NCBI GenBank assembly: GCA_964036045.1
Contig: OZ038397.1
Span: forward strand, 27,993,640 to 28,057,639
Source of the DNA: Eutreptiella sp. 'Long Island Sound 2002'
Lineage: Eukaryota > Euglenozoa > Euglenophyceae > Eutreptiales > Eutreptiaceae
DNA length: 64,000 bases
Direction of reading: 5' to 3'
Below the pieces are notes generated by a model that did not search any database, was not told the origin of the DNA, and was given only the letters and a program-made list of their open reading frames with translations. Positions within the stretch are counted from its first letter, which is position 1. Each line of letters starts with the position of its first letter. Positions 12,801-20,421 of this stretch are shown in pieces. A program made the translations under genes and the position numbers.

Positions 12801-15396
12801 ACGCTCCAGAGCCTCAAGAATATCTCGGAGGCCAATTATGACCCGCTGAGCACCAAGGCCTGCCAGTATTCGTCAAAACTGCTGAAGAAGCCAGACCAGT
12901 GCCAGGCTGCTTTCATGTGCTCCCACCTCTTCTGGGCTCGTGACGAGCTGAAGGACGGCAATAAGGTGTGCATGTGTGTGTGTGTGTGTGTCACGTGTAT
13001 CCACACTGGGCGGTTGTGGTTGTCTGTTCCTGCAGAAGTGTGTGTGTGTGTGTGGGTGGGTGGGTGGGCGTGCTCCTGAGGGGTTTCTTTTTGTTGGTGG
13101 TTTGGGGTCCTTATTGTGTGTCTGTGTGCGCGCGCGCATGCGTACGTGCTGTACGCGTGTGTGCGTGCGTGCGTGTGGATGCGTGCGTGCCCGCGGGCGT
13201 GCGCGCGTCCGTGCAAGTGTGCGTGCGGTTGCGGCTGCGGAGGATGGCTGTGTGGGTATGCTCCGCGTGGTGGTGGTGGTGGTGATGGTGATGGATGGCT
13301 TATGAAGCTGGACTGCTTCGATTGTGATTCTCAAGGGTTTGTTTTGGTGCCCCTCTCCGGAGAGAGTGATGTGTCAATACCGCTGATCCGCAGCAGTTTG
13401 ATGAGTTCTGGCAGCCGCCGCCGCAGCCGCCGCCACAATTTTTTTTTGCACCTCCCAGGTCTTGGAGTGCTTGCAGCGGTCGCTGAAGATTGTGGACAGC
13501 TGTGCGGCAGTGCAGCAGATCAACCTCTTCGTGCTCATCTTGAACGAGTACTTGTACTACTTCAATGCCAACAATGACAAGGTATGGCGTCGCTCGCGAC
13601 GAAAGATAAGGAGCCTGAGTCCCCCACCGAACGCCAGGCCCCCCCGTGGTCAGCGAATGGCGAGGGGTACCATGCAGCCCCAGTGCCCCACCGTCATTTG
13701 ACCTGCATTTTCCAGGAACGGATGCGCATACCGCACCTGTTGTACGGCCTTCATCCCCCTCCCTCGGCTCACGGCGCAGTCAAGCCAAGCCAAGCACTGG
13801 TCCAGTGGGCCCTCCGTCTAAGGTTAAGTCTCCCCGTGCACGCACGGAGGCTGAACATGGACCGGCTGCAGGGCTGCGCGAGCCACTCCCGCGGACCCCA
13901 GTCCAGCCCTGATTACAACCCCCCCCCCGAGTCGCCCGCAGTAGTGCGGATGCCTGCTGGTCATAGCAGAAGGTTCAAAGGCGAGAGGCCAATAGGCGCC
14001 GCCACAGGCTAACAGAGCCAACCACCAAGGCCTTGTGCCACCCCACCCCCCCCCCCGAGTCAGGGAAATTCGGCGAAGTTGCCAAAAACCACAATTTTGG
14101 GTGCAGCACCGATTGAGGAGTGCCATGCAAAATGGAATGATACCTGCACACCCAACACCGCATAATAGGCCTTGTTTTGTGCCAACCTCCAAAATTTTGA
14201 TCCTGCCCTCCAAGTCGGGTAAAACGCGTCACCGACTCGCTCGCCGACTCGTTGGCCGCCAGGTTTGCCGACTCGGGGGGTGGGTTGTGATTCTGCCGTT
14301 GAGCTGGGCTTCGGACACCGCCCATTGTTTTTGCCCTCGTTACTTCACACGTCCCGAGCACTCCACAGACCTCCGGACACGGACATCACACGTGGACTCG
14401 CGTGTGCACGCCCCGGCGCAGCACTCCGGTGTCCTCTGGACCCCCGACCCTCGCCGACGGGACCTCAACGACAAACTGTGCCGGGCCCAAGGGACAAGGG
14501 CTACCGGGACGGGGAAATTAGGAACGGGCGCAGTTTGGAATGGCAAACTTTGGCACAACAAAACTGTGCCAAATTATGCCGCGGTATTTGAAGCCCCGAA
14601 GCCATGTTTCGAGGTGTCGTTGTTGGCGCTCCGGGCATGCGCATTTCCATTCCGCCCAACAGCCTCCAGGAAATACTCCATCCGAGCAACCATCAAGAAG
14701 CTGTAGACCTAACGGCAACCAACCAAAAGGCCCAGAGGAAATAACAACCACTTCACAGTCTATGTTTGTTATTGTGCCGCAATCTGGGAATCTGTACCAA
14801 ATTTGCAGTGGTATTTATGAGCCAGATTTCGCCATTCCAATTTTCGCACGTTCCTAATTGTTCCTAATCTCCCCTTCCCCAGAGATGCATTAGAAGGGCC
14901 GGGACCTCAGAGGCAGCCCCAGAAGCCGTTAGACAGGCGGTTGTGCCAAAGCGGTTGGGGGCGGTTACTGTCGGTTACAAATGCCGTTGAAGCCGGCACT
15001 TGGCGTCAGGAGGACAGTGGCTGGGCATAGGCTGGGGGCCCTGGAGGCGGAGGCTACCTCTCCCCCTTCCAATGCATCCCTCCCCCTCCCCTGGTAGTGC
15101 TGCGTCTCTCTGCGGGGGGCGCGGCGGCCCTGCGCGCGCGCGCCCTGCCAAGCCCCCCCCTCGTTACCGCGCCTCGGCAGGTCACGGTCAAGTACCTCAG
15201 CGTCCTCATGGCCCTCATCGACACGCACAGCGTGAGCAAGAGCGCGGACGACACAAAGCCCGAGGCCCACTTGGCCCCCGTGCAGACCTTCTACCAGAAC
15301 TCCGTCAAACACATCGAGTACAAGCAACAGGAAGGGCAGCCGGACTGCGAGCGCTGGCAGGGCATTGCTTTGAACGTGTCGGGCACCCTCCCCTGA
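556..15396 (+). CDS. VPS35: Retromer subunit VPS35 (nine exons, complete)
   Basis: Vacuolar protein sorting 35 is the alpha-solenoid scaffold of retromer. With VPS26 and VPS29 it coats endosomes and recycles receptors to the Golgi or plasma membrane. Joining 556-846, 1646-1936, 3262-3510, 5551-5883, 6719-7051, 8443-8733, 12648-12965, 13459-13581 and 15181-15396 gives 814 residues, against 796 in human. The order of conserved blocks is unbroken: SFQMKRAL and MLGELRT near residues 42-70, PRMYL at 116-120 (the VPS26/RAB7-binding PRLYL motif with one conservative change), [60 protein letters not shown] and HLFW. The start is the ATG just before the acidic leader. All eight introns are phase 0 with GT-AG ends, and no frame break is visible. 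The extreme C-terminus is the least conserved part; a splice from near 15381 to the exon candidate at 16826 is possible. Confidence 0.95.
1646..1936 (+). CDS. VPS35: VPS35 exon 2
   Basis: 97 codons, acceptor CCCCAG, donor CAG|GTTCCA, phase 0 at both ends. It contains the VPS26-binding PRMYL motif and the [10 protein letters not shown] and [10 protein letters not shown] blocks. Confidence 0.93.
2391..2424. repeat. Perfect 14-bp hairpin in VPS35 intron 2
   Basis: TGTTCTTATCAGCA and its exact reverse complement are separated by the six bases GTGAAT. No coding signal surrounds it. It could be an RNA hairpin in the pre-mRNA or the end of a small transposon. Confidence 0.8.
2670..2853. repeat. 70-bp tandem repeat, about 2.6 units (VPS35 intron 2)
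   Basis: The string ACAGGACACAGGTAAGGCTT recurs at exactly 70-bp spacing (2681, 2751, 2821) with very few differences, so the duplication is recent. Each unit carries a GGTAAGG donor-like site. Confidence 0.9.
3262..3510 (+). CDS. VPS35: VPS35 exon 3
   Basis: 83 codons, acceptor TTTAG, donor CAG|GTGTGA, phase 0. It encodes [12 protein letters not shown], the basic [16 protein letters not shown] block and VRLSQLEGV. Confidence 0.93.
4379..4888 (+). repeat. SINE-sized repeat family B, partial plus near-complete copy
   Basis: A partial copy (about 4379-4513) is followed by a long copy (about 4533-4888) in VPS35 intron 3. Shared blocks are AACGCGGAAACGACACCAGC, CACCGGCCGCAGCGGCC and GACGGAATGTC. 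Other copies are at 32.8, 33.6, 42.2 and 58.4 kb, all in the same orientation. Within each unit an older internal duplication of the segment containing CACTGGGCTCCG is visible. Confidence 0.85.
5551..5883 (+). CDS. VPS35: VPS35 exon 4
   Basis: 111 codons, acceptor GCCCAG, donor CAG|GTGCAT, phase 0. It begins with [11 protein letters not shown], a near-exact match to the animal block, followed by helical repeats. Confidence 0.92.
6033..6275. repeat. 31-bp minisatellite in VPS35 intron 4
   Basis: About eight units of period 31 built on CACAATGATTTTGTGTATCC, starting 150 bp after the exon 4 donor. The minus strand is open through the array, which creates spurious repetitive frames. Confidence 0.92.
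6719..7051 (+). CDS. VPS35: VPS35 exon 5
   Basis: 111 codons, acceptor GCGCAG, donor GAG|GTCCCA, phase 0. It is the more diverged mid-region and ends with [19 protein letters not shown]. Confidence 0.9.
8443..8733 (+). CDS. VPS35: VPS35 exon 6
   Basis: 97 codons, acceptor GTACAG, donor CAG|GTGACG, phase 0. It opens with [10 protein letters not shown] and contains [17 protein letters not shown], matching the family block. Confidence 0.92.
9661..10070. mobile_element. Fold-back element with ~90-bp inverted termini (VPS35 intron 6)
   Basis: The left arm (9661-9755) and right arm (9981-10070) are inverted copies. GGCTTTCACTTCCGG with a G-run, then GAGCCCCC and GGGCTCAATTGA, is mirrored by TCAATTGAGCCC, GGGGGCTC, a C-run and CCGGAAGTGAAAGC. 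About 225 bp of AT-richer DNA lies between the arms. No open frame is present, so it is a non-autonomous element. Confidence 0.75.
10891..12555 (+). mobile_element. 5'-truncated non-LTR-like retroelement inserted in the MITE
   Basis: This 1665-bp insert is flanked by a perfect 19-bp direct repeat, GCCTCTTCCCTTCTAATGC, at 10872-10890 and 12556-12574. That is a target duplication of the length made by LINE-type retrotransposons. It lacks terminal inverted repeats and starts inside a degenerate reading frame, as 5'-truncated LINE copies do. No poly(A) tail is visible at the 3' end. Confidence 0.6.
11084..12487 (+). pseudogene. Degenerate retroelement ORF, C-terminal part
   Basis: A frame reading [22 protein letters not shown] continues through one TAG (11183-11185) into [15 protein letters not shown] and an open stretch to 12487. 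The Trp/Leu-rich segment followed by a [10 protein letters not shown]-like motif resembles, from general knowledge, the region after the reverse transcriptase in non-LTR elements of algae and protists; I could not verify this by search. A Cys/His cluster (CPAH, CAAC, CCSLGH) at about 11730-11810 may be a decayed zinc-binding motif. The rest is Pro/Gly/Ser-rich. The stop codon and lack of an upstream catalytic domain indicate a dead fragment. It is not a VPS35 exon, because exons 6 and 7 join perfectly without it. Confidence 0.45.
12648..12965 (+). CDS. VPS35: VPS35 exon 7
   Basis: 106 codons, acceptor TTGGCAG, donor AAG|GTGTGC, phase 0. It contains [34 protein letters not shown] and SHLFW, the conserved C-terminal solenoid that binds VPS29. 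Confidence 0.93.
12966..13300. repeat. (GT)n and GTGC-rich microsatellites, VPS35 intron 7
   Basis: Intron 7 (493 bp) is largely simple sequence: GT runs near 12970 and 13040, alternating GCGC/GTGC near 13125-13215 and GGT triplets near 13268. Confidence 0.85.
13459..13581 (+). CDS. VPS35: VPS35 exon 8
   Basis: 41 codons, acceptor TCCCAG, donor AAG|GTATGG, phase 0. [15 protein letters not shown] and LNEYLYYF match the family. It contains no internal ATG and is easy to miss. Confidence 0.9.
14511..14876. mobile_element. Inverted-repeat element in VPS35 intron 8
   Basis: GGGGAAATTAGGAAC and, 15 bp later, TTGGAATGGC at the left are mirrored by GCCATTCCAA and GTTCCTAATCTCCCC at the right, so the ends fold back over about 40 bp. 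It has no coding content and lies three bases from the MITE that begins at 14880. Confidence 0.55.
14880..15082 (-). mobile_element. hAT-like MITE, family A copy 2
   Basis: Reverse-oriented copy: CAGAGATGCATTAGAAG at the left, AATGCATCCCTC at the right, and the family core GCCAAAGCGGTTGGGGGCGG inside. It ends 98 bp before VPS35 exon 9, so part of intron 8 next to the acceptor is transposon-derived. Confidence 0.75.
15181..15396 (+). CDS. VPS35: VPS35 exon 9 (terminal)
   Basis: 71 codons plus TGA, acceptor CGGCAG, phase 0. [17 protein letters not shown] corresponds to the end of the family; the final ~20 residues have no clear counterpart. Confidence 0.82.
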   Translation, partial: VTVKYLSVLMALIDTHSVSKSADDTKPEAHLAPVQTFYQNSVKHIEYKQQEGQPDCERWQGIALNVSGTLP

Positions 15397-16825
15397 CCGC
15401 CCCCCCCCTCCCCCAACTCCTGTGGACTGACTTCTATGCGGACGTGACCGCCCGGGGGCGCGGGGTGGACAAGCGGGTGGGGGAAGTGGGACGGCGCGCA
15501 CCGCGTCCGGCGGGCCTGACACGCCGGCGGCGGCTGATGCGGGCTGAGCTCTGTCCGAGGAGTCAGTTATCTGTTTATTTTTGGCCGAAGGACTTCTTGT
15601 ACGGAACGCTGGCTTGACCAGCAACCGACGGTGGTTGGCGTTCTGCGGGTGGGGGTTCGTTAAGTTGAACACATGAACGGCGGCGGTTGGTGTTTTACGG
15701 TTGGAATTACGGCGCCGAGGGCCGCAGATCATGTGTTCCTGTTAGAGAACGCCCTAGAGTAGTGAGGGAGGCGCGCGCGGCAGATATGGTGGGTCGGCCG
15801 GGCGCATGAGTGGCTGCTGGTGCGTGCCAGTAAGCCTTTGAGGAGGGGTCTCTGCGGGCAGCCGTGTGCGCGTGTGTCGCCCAACGGCCGACTGCCTGAC
15901 GCGCTCCGAGCGGTCGCCCGGCGTGTGCGCGTGTGGTACGTGCAGTGGGGTCTCTCCGCCGGGAAGGCCCTGTGCGTTGTTGTGTTGTTGGCGTCGTGTT
16001 CCGTTGCGTTGCGGGCGGGTGGCCGGCCAGCCCACGGCCGTTGGGCCGCCGGCCCGGGCCCGTCGGTTACCCCCACGCCGCCAGTCGGTCCACCGCCTTT
16101 GGTCCCGTTCTGGAGCCTTCCGCCTTCGGAGACGGTTGTGCTCCACTTGATCCCCCGTTCGTTTGGCACGGCGGGGGCCAGGGGGGGGGGGGAAGGGGGG
16201 CTGATGCCGCCCCTCGAACGTGTTGCGTGGGTACGGGGGCCCCGGTATCTGAGGCGTGACCTGCGGACCGACAACGGCGCACCCCAGACCCGCTTTTTGG
16301 GACCGACGGGGGGGGGGGGGCGGCGGGTCGCGTGCGCCCGCTGCCTGGCCCCGCCGCGCCCGAAGTGCACTCCGAAAGGCGCGTGGAGACGGGCGGTGGT
16401 CGGCGTGTGAGGTCCGCGAACGGCGGGTGTGGGATTGGCCTGCGCTTCATCCGTTGACCTGAGGGAGCAGCCCAACCCCCGCAGAGCCTCCTCCTTCCAC
16501 TTCACATGCCTCTGTGCCCGGCAAAGCCCACGTGCGAGCGGCCCCGCGGTGTTTTCTTCGGAAACCCTCTTTTGGTGACACCCGCCGCAGGGGGGGGGCC
16601 GGGAGGGGGAGGCGCACGGGTGTGTTGGACCCCTTGGACGCAGCTTTTGCAGTGGGACACAATGCAATTTCCGAACGGAAAAACAGATTTGGGCCATTTC
16701 TGGCACCCAAACTTTTGGGTTCCGGACCCGCCCCGGCCTCTGTTCTAACGCACGCCTGAGGCAGTCACTCAATCCGCCTCAACCACATTCGAAATTGTGC
16801 CTGTCGTTGCCGGTGTGGCGTGCAG
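15397..16825. other. GC-rich stretch downstream of VPS35
   Basis: Probably the VPS35 3' end followed by intergenic or intronic DNA. Between 15.8 and 16.8 kb GC content is very high and long frames are open on both strands at once, which indicates composition rather than coding. I recognised no rRNA or repeat family. Confidence 0.35.
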
Positions 16826-16948
16826 GGGTTGGCGGGCGTCCAGGTCACCCCTGGCCCCCTCGCGCAAGCACTGCCCCCGTGGCAGCGCCTCTTTGTGGAG
16901 CACGGTGCCTCAGGCTCCATCGCGGGGCTGCATTTCTTCTTCGCCTAG
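16826..16948 (+). CDS. Candidate terminal exon, unknown product
   Basis: After GCGTGCAG the frame reads GLAGVQVTPGPLAQALPPWQ, then RLFVEHGASGSIAGLHFFFA, and stops at TAG. Third positions are strongly GC-rich, as in the VPS35 exons. It could be the last exon of an unrecognised gene or an alternative VPS35 3' exon, since both are phase 0. The family is unknown to me. Confidence 0.3.
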   Translation, partial: GLAGVQVTPGPLAQALPPWQRLFVEHGASGSIAGLHFFFA

Positions 16949-18054
16949 GCCTTCCGCAGGGGACAAGAGTGCTCTGCCTTTTTGTTGTTTCAAGTTCAGG
17001 AGACGCGGTTGGGCAGCAGCGGCCGTACGAAATATTGCGGCAAAAAGAAACTCTCATTTTGTTTTGAGCGACGGAAACCCTGTTCTTCCCTCTTGGGCAT
17101 GGGTCTCCGATCTGGACCCCAATTCCCTGGATTTTTTTTGTGGGGGGGGGGGGGGGGCTAGCGGGTGGAACAGTGGACGGGAACCGGGACGCTGGACCGG
17201 ACGCAGTGCTCAGGAATTCCCCCCGTTGTCCCCTCGCTGTCCTGGCCCAATGCACGCCCACCCCCCGAACCAACCTTTGGCCCGGCTCAGCAGATGGGGG
17301 CCCGGCCGAGGGGGGCAGAGGATGTAGGGGCCTGGGTTTGGTGAGGGAGGGTCTGGGGGGGTTGGGGGTTGGGCATTTGGTTTCCAGAGGAGAGCGTTGA
17401 GGCTGCGCCGCACTGAATGGGGAGGCCTACATGGTTTGGGTGTGGGTCTGGGGCGGGTTGACTCGCACCAACGGCCAGTGGCATGTGGTACACCGGGGCT
17501 CCGTGGCACCGCTCCCGCCGAGCCCAATACCCTCACGGATTGCCCACGCCACCCAATGCACGGGCATGTCGCCTTGTGACCGATCTGTCCACTTACCCCT
17601 TGTGCTGGTATGCCGTCTGATGTGGTGCCCCTCCGATGCATGCCGTGCCATGCATGCATCGGAGCCTGCCGGTGTGGCGAGCAAATCCCTCTGTTCCAGG
17701 GGGGCTACGCCTGCGCTTGTTCCCCACCGCCCCTTAAATCGAAGTGTGCCCCCTGCCCCTCCACTCTTGCCCCCTTTGTAAGCAAGAGGTCCCAGCCACA
17801 CCATTTTTTTTTCTGCAAGTTGGCAGGTGCTTGCACCAAAGGCGGCGGCGGGGGAGGGTTGTGTATCAAAGCAGCGTGAAGGGTGCAGAGGGAGTATGAG
17901 ATTCGGTGCGCGCGCGCTGCACACGCGCCGCGCGCGCGGTGTGTGTATTGTGGTGATTTCGTGGACCCACCCACCTGTTCGACAGTGAAGTGCATGCGTT
18001 TCGAAGCTGTAAAAGGTACTACCATTGCACATACTGCACTGTGTCCCCTTACAG
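16949..18054. other. No assignable gene
   Basis: Contains G- and C-runs near 17.14 and 17.83 kb and a GCGC-rich patch near 17.91 kb. A 309-codon minus-strand frame (17705-18634) shows no recognisable domain and overlaps the plus-strand exon candidates, so I do not call it. Confidence 0.35.
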
Positions 18055-18167
18055 TTTCGCCCATGTCTCTTTCATGGCTCCTTGCGGGCATCAGTGTCAC
18101 CCACATCCGATCAAACGGTGACTGGGTGCCTGCCACCGTCATCTCCACCTCCGAGTGTGGGCAGTAC
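18055..18167 (+). CDS. Candidate exon, SH3/Tudor-like beta-barrel fragment
   Basis: The acceptor CCTTACAG precedes a frame containing ISVTHIRSNGDWVPATVIST and SECGQY, then the strong donor GTGAGC. The pattern NG-W-PATV-S-S--G-Y is like the second half of SH3-type or Tudor-type barrels that begin 'DG.WYPATV'. It starts in phase 1 and ends in phase 0. Whether it belongs with the exons at 18631, 20185 and 20353 is unproven, but they share the strand and compatible composition. Confidence 0.35.
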
Positions 18168-18630
18168 GTGAGCATCGAGTAACCCAGGCACCAAGGAATG
18201 TCCCTTTCCCCCAGAGTTTGGTCCAACACGTTACGCGGTGGGCGCGCGGTGCAAGTGATCCCTCGCAGAGTGTTTAGAGCGCCATCCACTCCAGATATGC
18301 CGGATCCCCCTGTCTGACTGCGTACCAGACTCTCTACCCCAACAAGCTTAGCTCGGATCAGGGCCCTCGGGGCCTCAATGTACAATACGTGTGACTGCGC
18401 ACCGCCGCCACCGCAGTGATGGTGGCCGCGGGTGTTCCAAGACAGCCCTTTTCGGCGGTGGGAGTGGCGGGTGGGGACGTGCCGCGCGCCATTTACCAAC
18501 GGGTTGGCCTGCGTCGGTGTACATGCGCTATGATGCATCATGTGTGCTGGGTGTTTCCACCCACACGGGAGGCGCGTTAGAGGTGAGGACGGTGTTCTGG
18601 GTGTTACCGAAGGTGGCCGCGTTTGTCCAG

Positions 18631-18687
18631 ACAAAAATGGAGGAGCCGAGGGATGTGCGCTCAGCCTCGGGCTTCTTGGCGCGGCAG
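18631..18687 (+). CDS. Candidate small exon, unknown product
   Basis: 19 codons between GTCCAG and GTGGGT, phase 0 at both ends: TKMEEPRDVRSASGFLARQ. It is phase-compatible with the exon ending at 18167. Such a short exon is only suggestive. Confidence 0.25.
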
Positions 18688-19519
18688 GTGGGTCCCGAAA
18701 GCTTCATGCGCAGGTTGTGACAACCTGACAATGTCCACTGATGTGCCCTCGTGCATTCTACCCCACTCCCACACACCCAAAGGATTGTGTCTTGCTGACC
18801 TACAGCCCCCCGGTGACGGCACTTCCCCCATGTGCCCTTCGTAACCCGCCCCTTGGGCGACAGGGCGGTATCATGGTCCTGATACTACCGTCTTCTCAGG
18901 GCGCATCAACACTCACCTCCAAAGTATTTGCCCTGCAAAGGCCCCCGTGCTCGCGTTACATCCACACCTTTCAGTATTATTTCGACTGGTCATCGTTGCG
19001 CACAGGCGCTGCAGTCTCGGCTTCGCCATTTCGTTTGCACATTGTTTTCCCCTCTCAAAATCGTTGCCATCCCTCCTCGTGACGTGGCGTGACACAAGCC
19101 ATGCATCTCGGGAGGTGGCAGAGCATCTTTGTATGACAAGCGGATTCGACAGTTGGGGAACAGAGACGAGCAAGCTACACCCTGTCCACCAGCATGGGGT
19201 GCAGCATCGGTGGCTTGTGTCAGCGGACTGGGAAGCCAGCATAGTGAGCGGAATCTAATTTACATGACGTTCATTCAAGGCTCCAACGAGGTGCACGGTG
19301 TTTTGTGCCATTTTTGCCCCGTACGTGCTTATGGTGGTGACGGTTGTTGCTTGACAGGTTGGGACATTTCTGCTGCAGGACTGCTCTGGGGTTCGGCTTT
19401 TGTAGGTGTGTTATTCAAAGGGCTTTCCAAATGGTTCTTTGCCTATGGCCATTGGAGCCTCATCTGAACCATGTGTGGATTCTTCGTGAAGGCATTGGTT
19501 TTTGGCTTGGCATTGCTGC

Positions 19520-19670
19520 TGTTGTACGGCACATTGTGTACCCCAGAAGCCCCCTGCTGGCTGGTGATGCTTTCTTTGCTACACCTCCAATGTACCACCA
19601 CTTGCTCTCCATTGGTATGGAATGGCGCCTACTCCAATTGTCTGGCAACCTGTGTGCAGTCTGTCAACGC
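19520..19670 (+). repeat. Old dispersed repeat, related inversely to 24580-24725
   Basis: The segment containing ACCACTTGCTCTCCATTG is an inverted, diverged match to 24580-24725. The two also read as similar peptides (PPMYHHLLSI here, PPMFHHCLSI there), so a coding transposon relic is possible. Confidence 0.45.
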
Positions 19671-20184
19671 CCTTGCTGCTCCATACATGCAGCAACTGGT
19701 GTGTGCACACAATTCACCATATGAAATGCAGTGAACTCCAAAAATAGGAGCGGTTGGTGACCTTTTCAGGCGGCCTAACAAAACGTTACAAGAGCAGTTT
19801 GGGGGTGCATATGACTCAAGCTGAGAACAATTCGTATACTTCACACGCCGAATTCAAGCCCATCAGCACCAAGCACACTGTGCAAAGAAATCCCATGCAC
19901 TCAGTGGCATGCACTGAGTGCAAGGGAGGGGGTTTGTAAGTTGGTTGGGTGGGTGGATGTATCCCTGCCCTCTTGCACACCCAGCCAGCCCAAATTTCAA
20001 GCCACCACACAGCGAGGGTGCTGGCCATGTGCTGGTTTCCCCTACTGGCGACAACAAATGACCGAGAGAATGCAAGATCATAGAGGTCATGCAAGAGAGT
20101 CACCAACTGGAAACACCACCAGAGCAGTAAGAACCTGCATGGGTATTGCAGCAGAATGCACACAAAACCCCTCTTTCCCCACAG

Positions 20185-20249
20185 CAGCAACAACGACAAC
20201 CAAAGACAAACACAAAGTGCGCACCCACAAGAAAAAGAAAACGGATAAG
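20185..20249 (+). CDS. Candidate exon, lysine-rich segment
   Basis: The acceptor TTTCCCCACAG and consensus donor AAG|GTAAGA bracket a frame reading ATTTTKDKHKVRTHKKKKTD-K. It starts in phase 1 and ends in phase 0. The basic cluster could be a nuclear localisation signal or an RNA-binding tail. Confidence 0.4.
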
Positions 20250-20352
20250 GTAAGAAGCCTCAACAGCAGATGGCACATCTAGGTGCACCTTTGGATTGCA
20301 TCACTGCCTCATGCTTGGGAAGAGACCAAAAACATTACCCACCATGTTGCAG

Positions 20353-20421
20353 GTCAAACGTCGGGTTGGTGTCTTCTGCCCAAGTACATACAGATCAGTC
20401 ATGTGGTACGGGCCGGCATAG
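20353..20421 (+). CDS. Candidate terminal exon following the lysine-rich exon
   Basis: The acceptor GTTGCAG is followed by VKRRVGVFCPSTYRSVMWYG-PA and TAG. It joins the previous exon in phase 0 across a 103-bp intron with a consensus donor. The product is unknown; a weak resemblance to the tail of the splicing factor SPF30 is not enough for a name. Confidence 0.38.
   Translation, partial: VKRRVGVFCPSTYRSVMWYGPA

Noticed and set aside
15820-16410. rRNA spacer or membrane protein gene
   Set aside because: GC-rich composition suggested rDNA spacer, but no conserved rRNA block is visible; the hydrophobic stretch in the plus frame stands alone without exon signals.
15729-16772. 347-codon minus-strand open frame
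   Set aside because: The region is extremely GC-rich and open on both strands; the peptide is Arg/Pro-rich without domain, and it overlaps plus-strand DNA with similar openness.
17705-18634. 309-codon minus-strand open frame
   Set aside because: No recognisable motif, and plus-strand exon candidates with proper splice signals occupy the same DNA.
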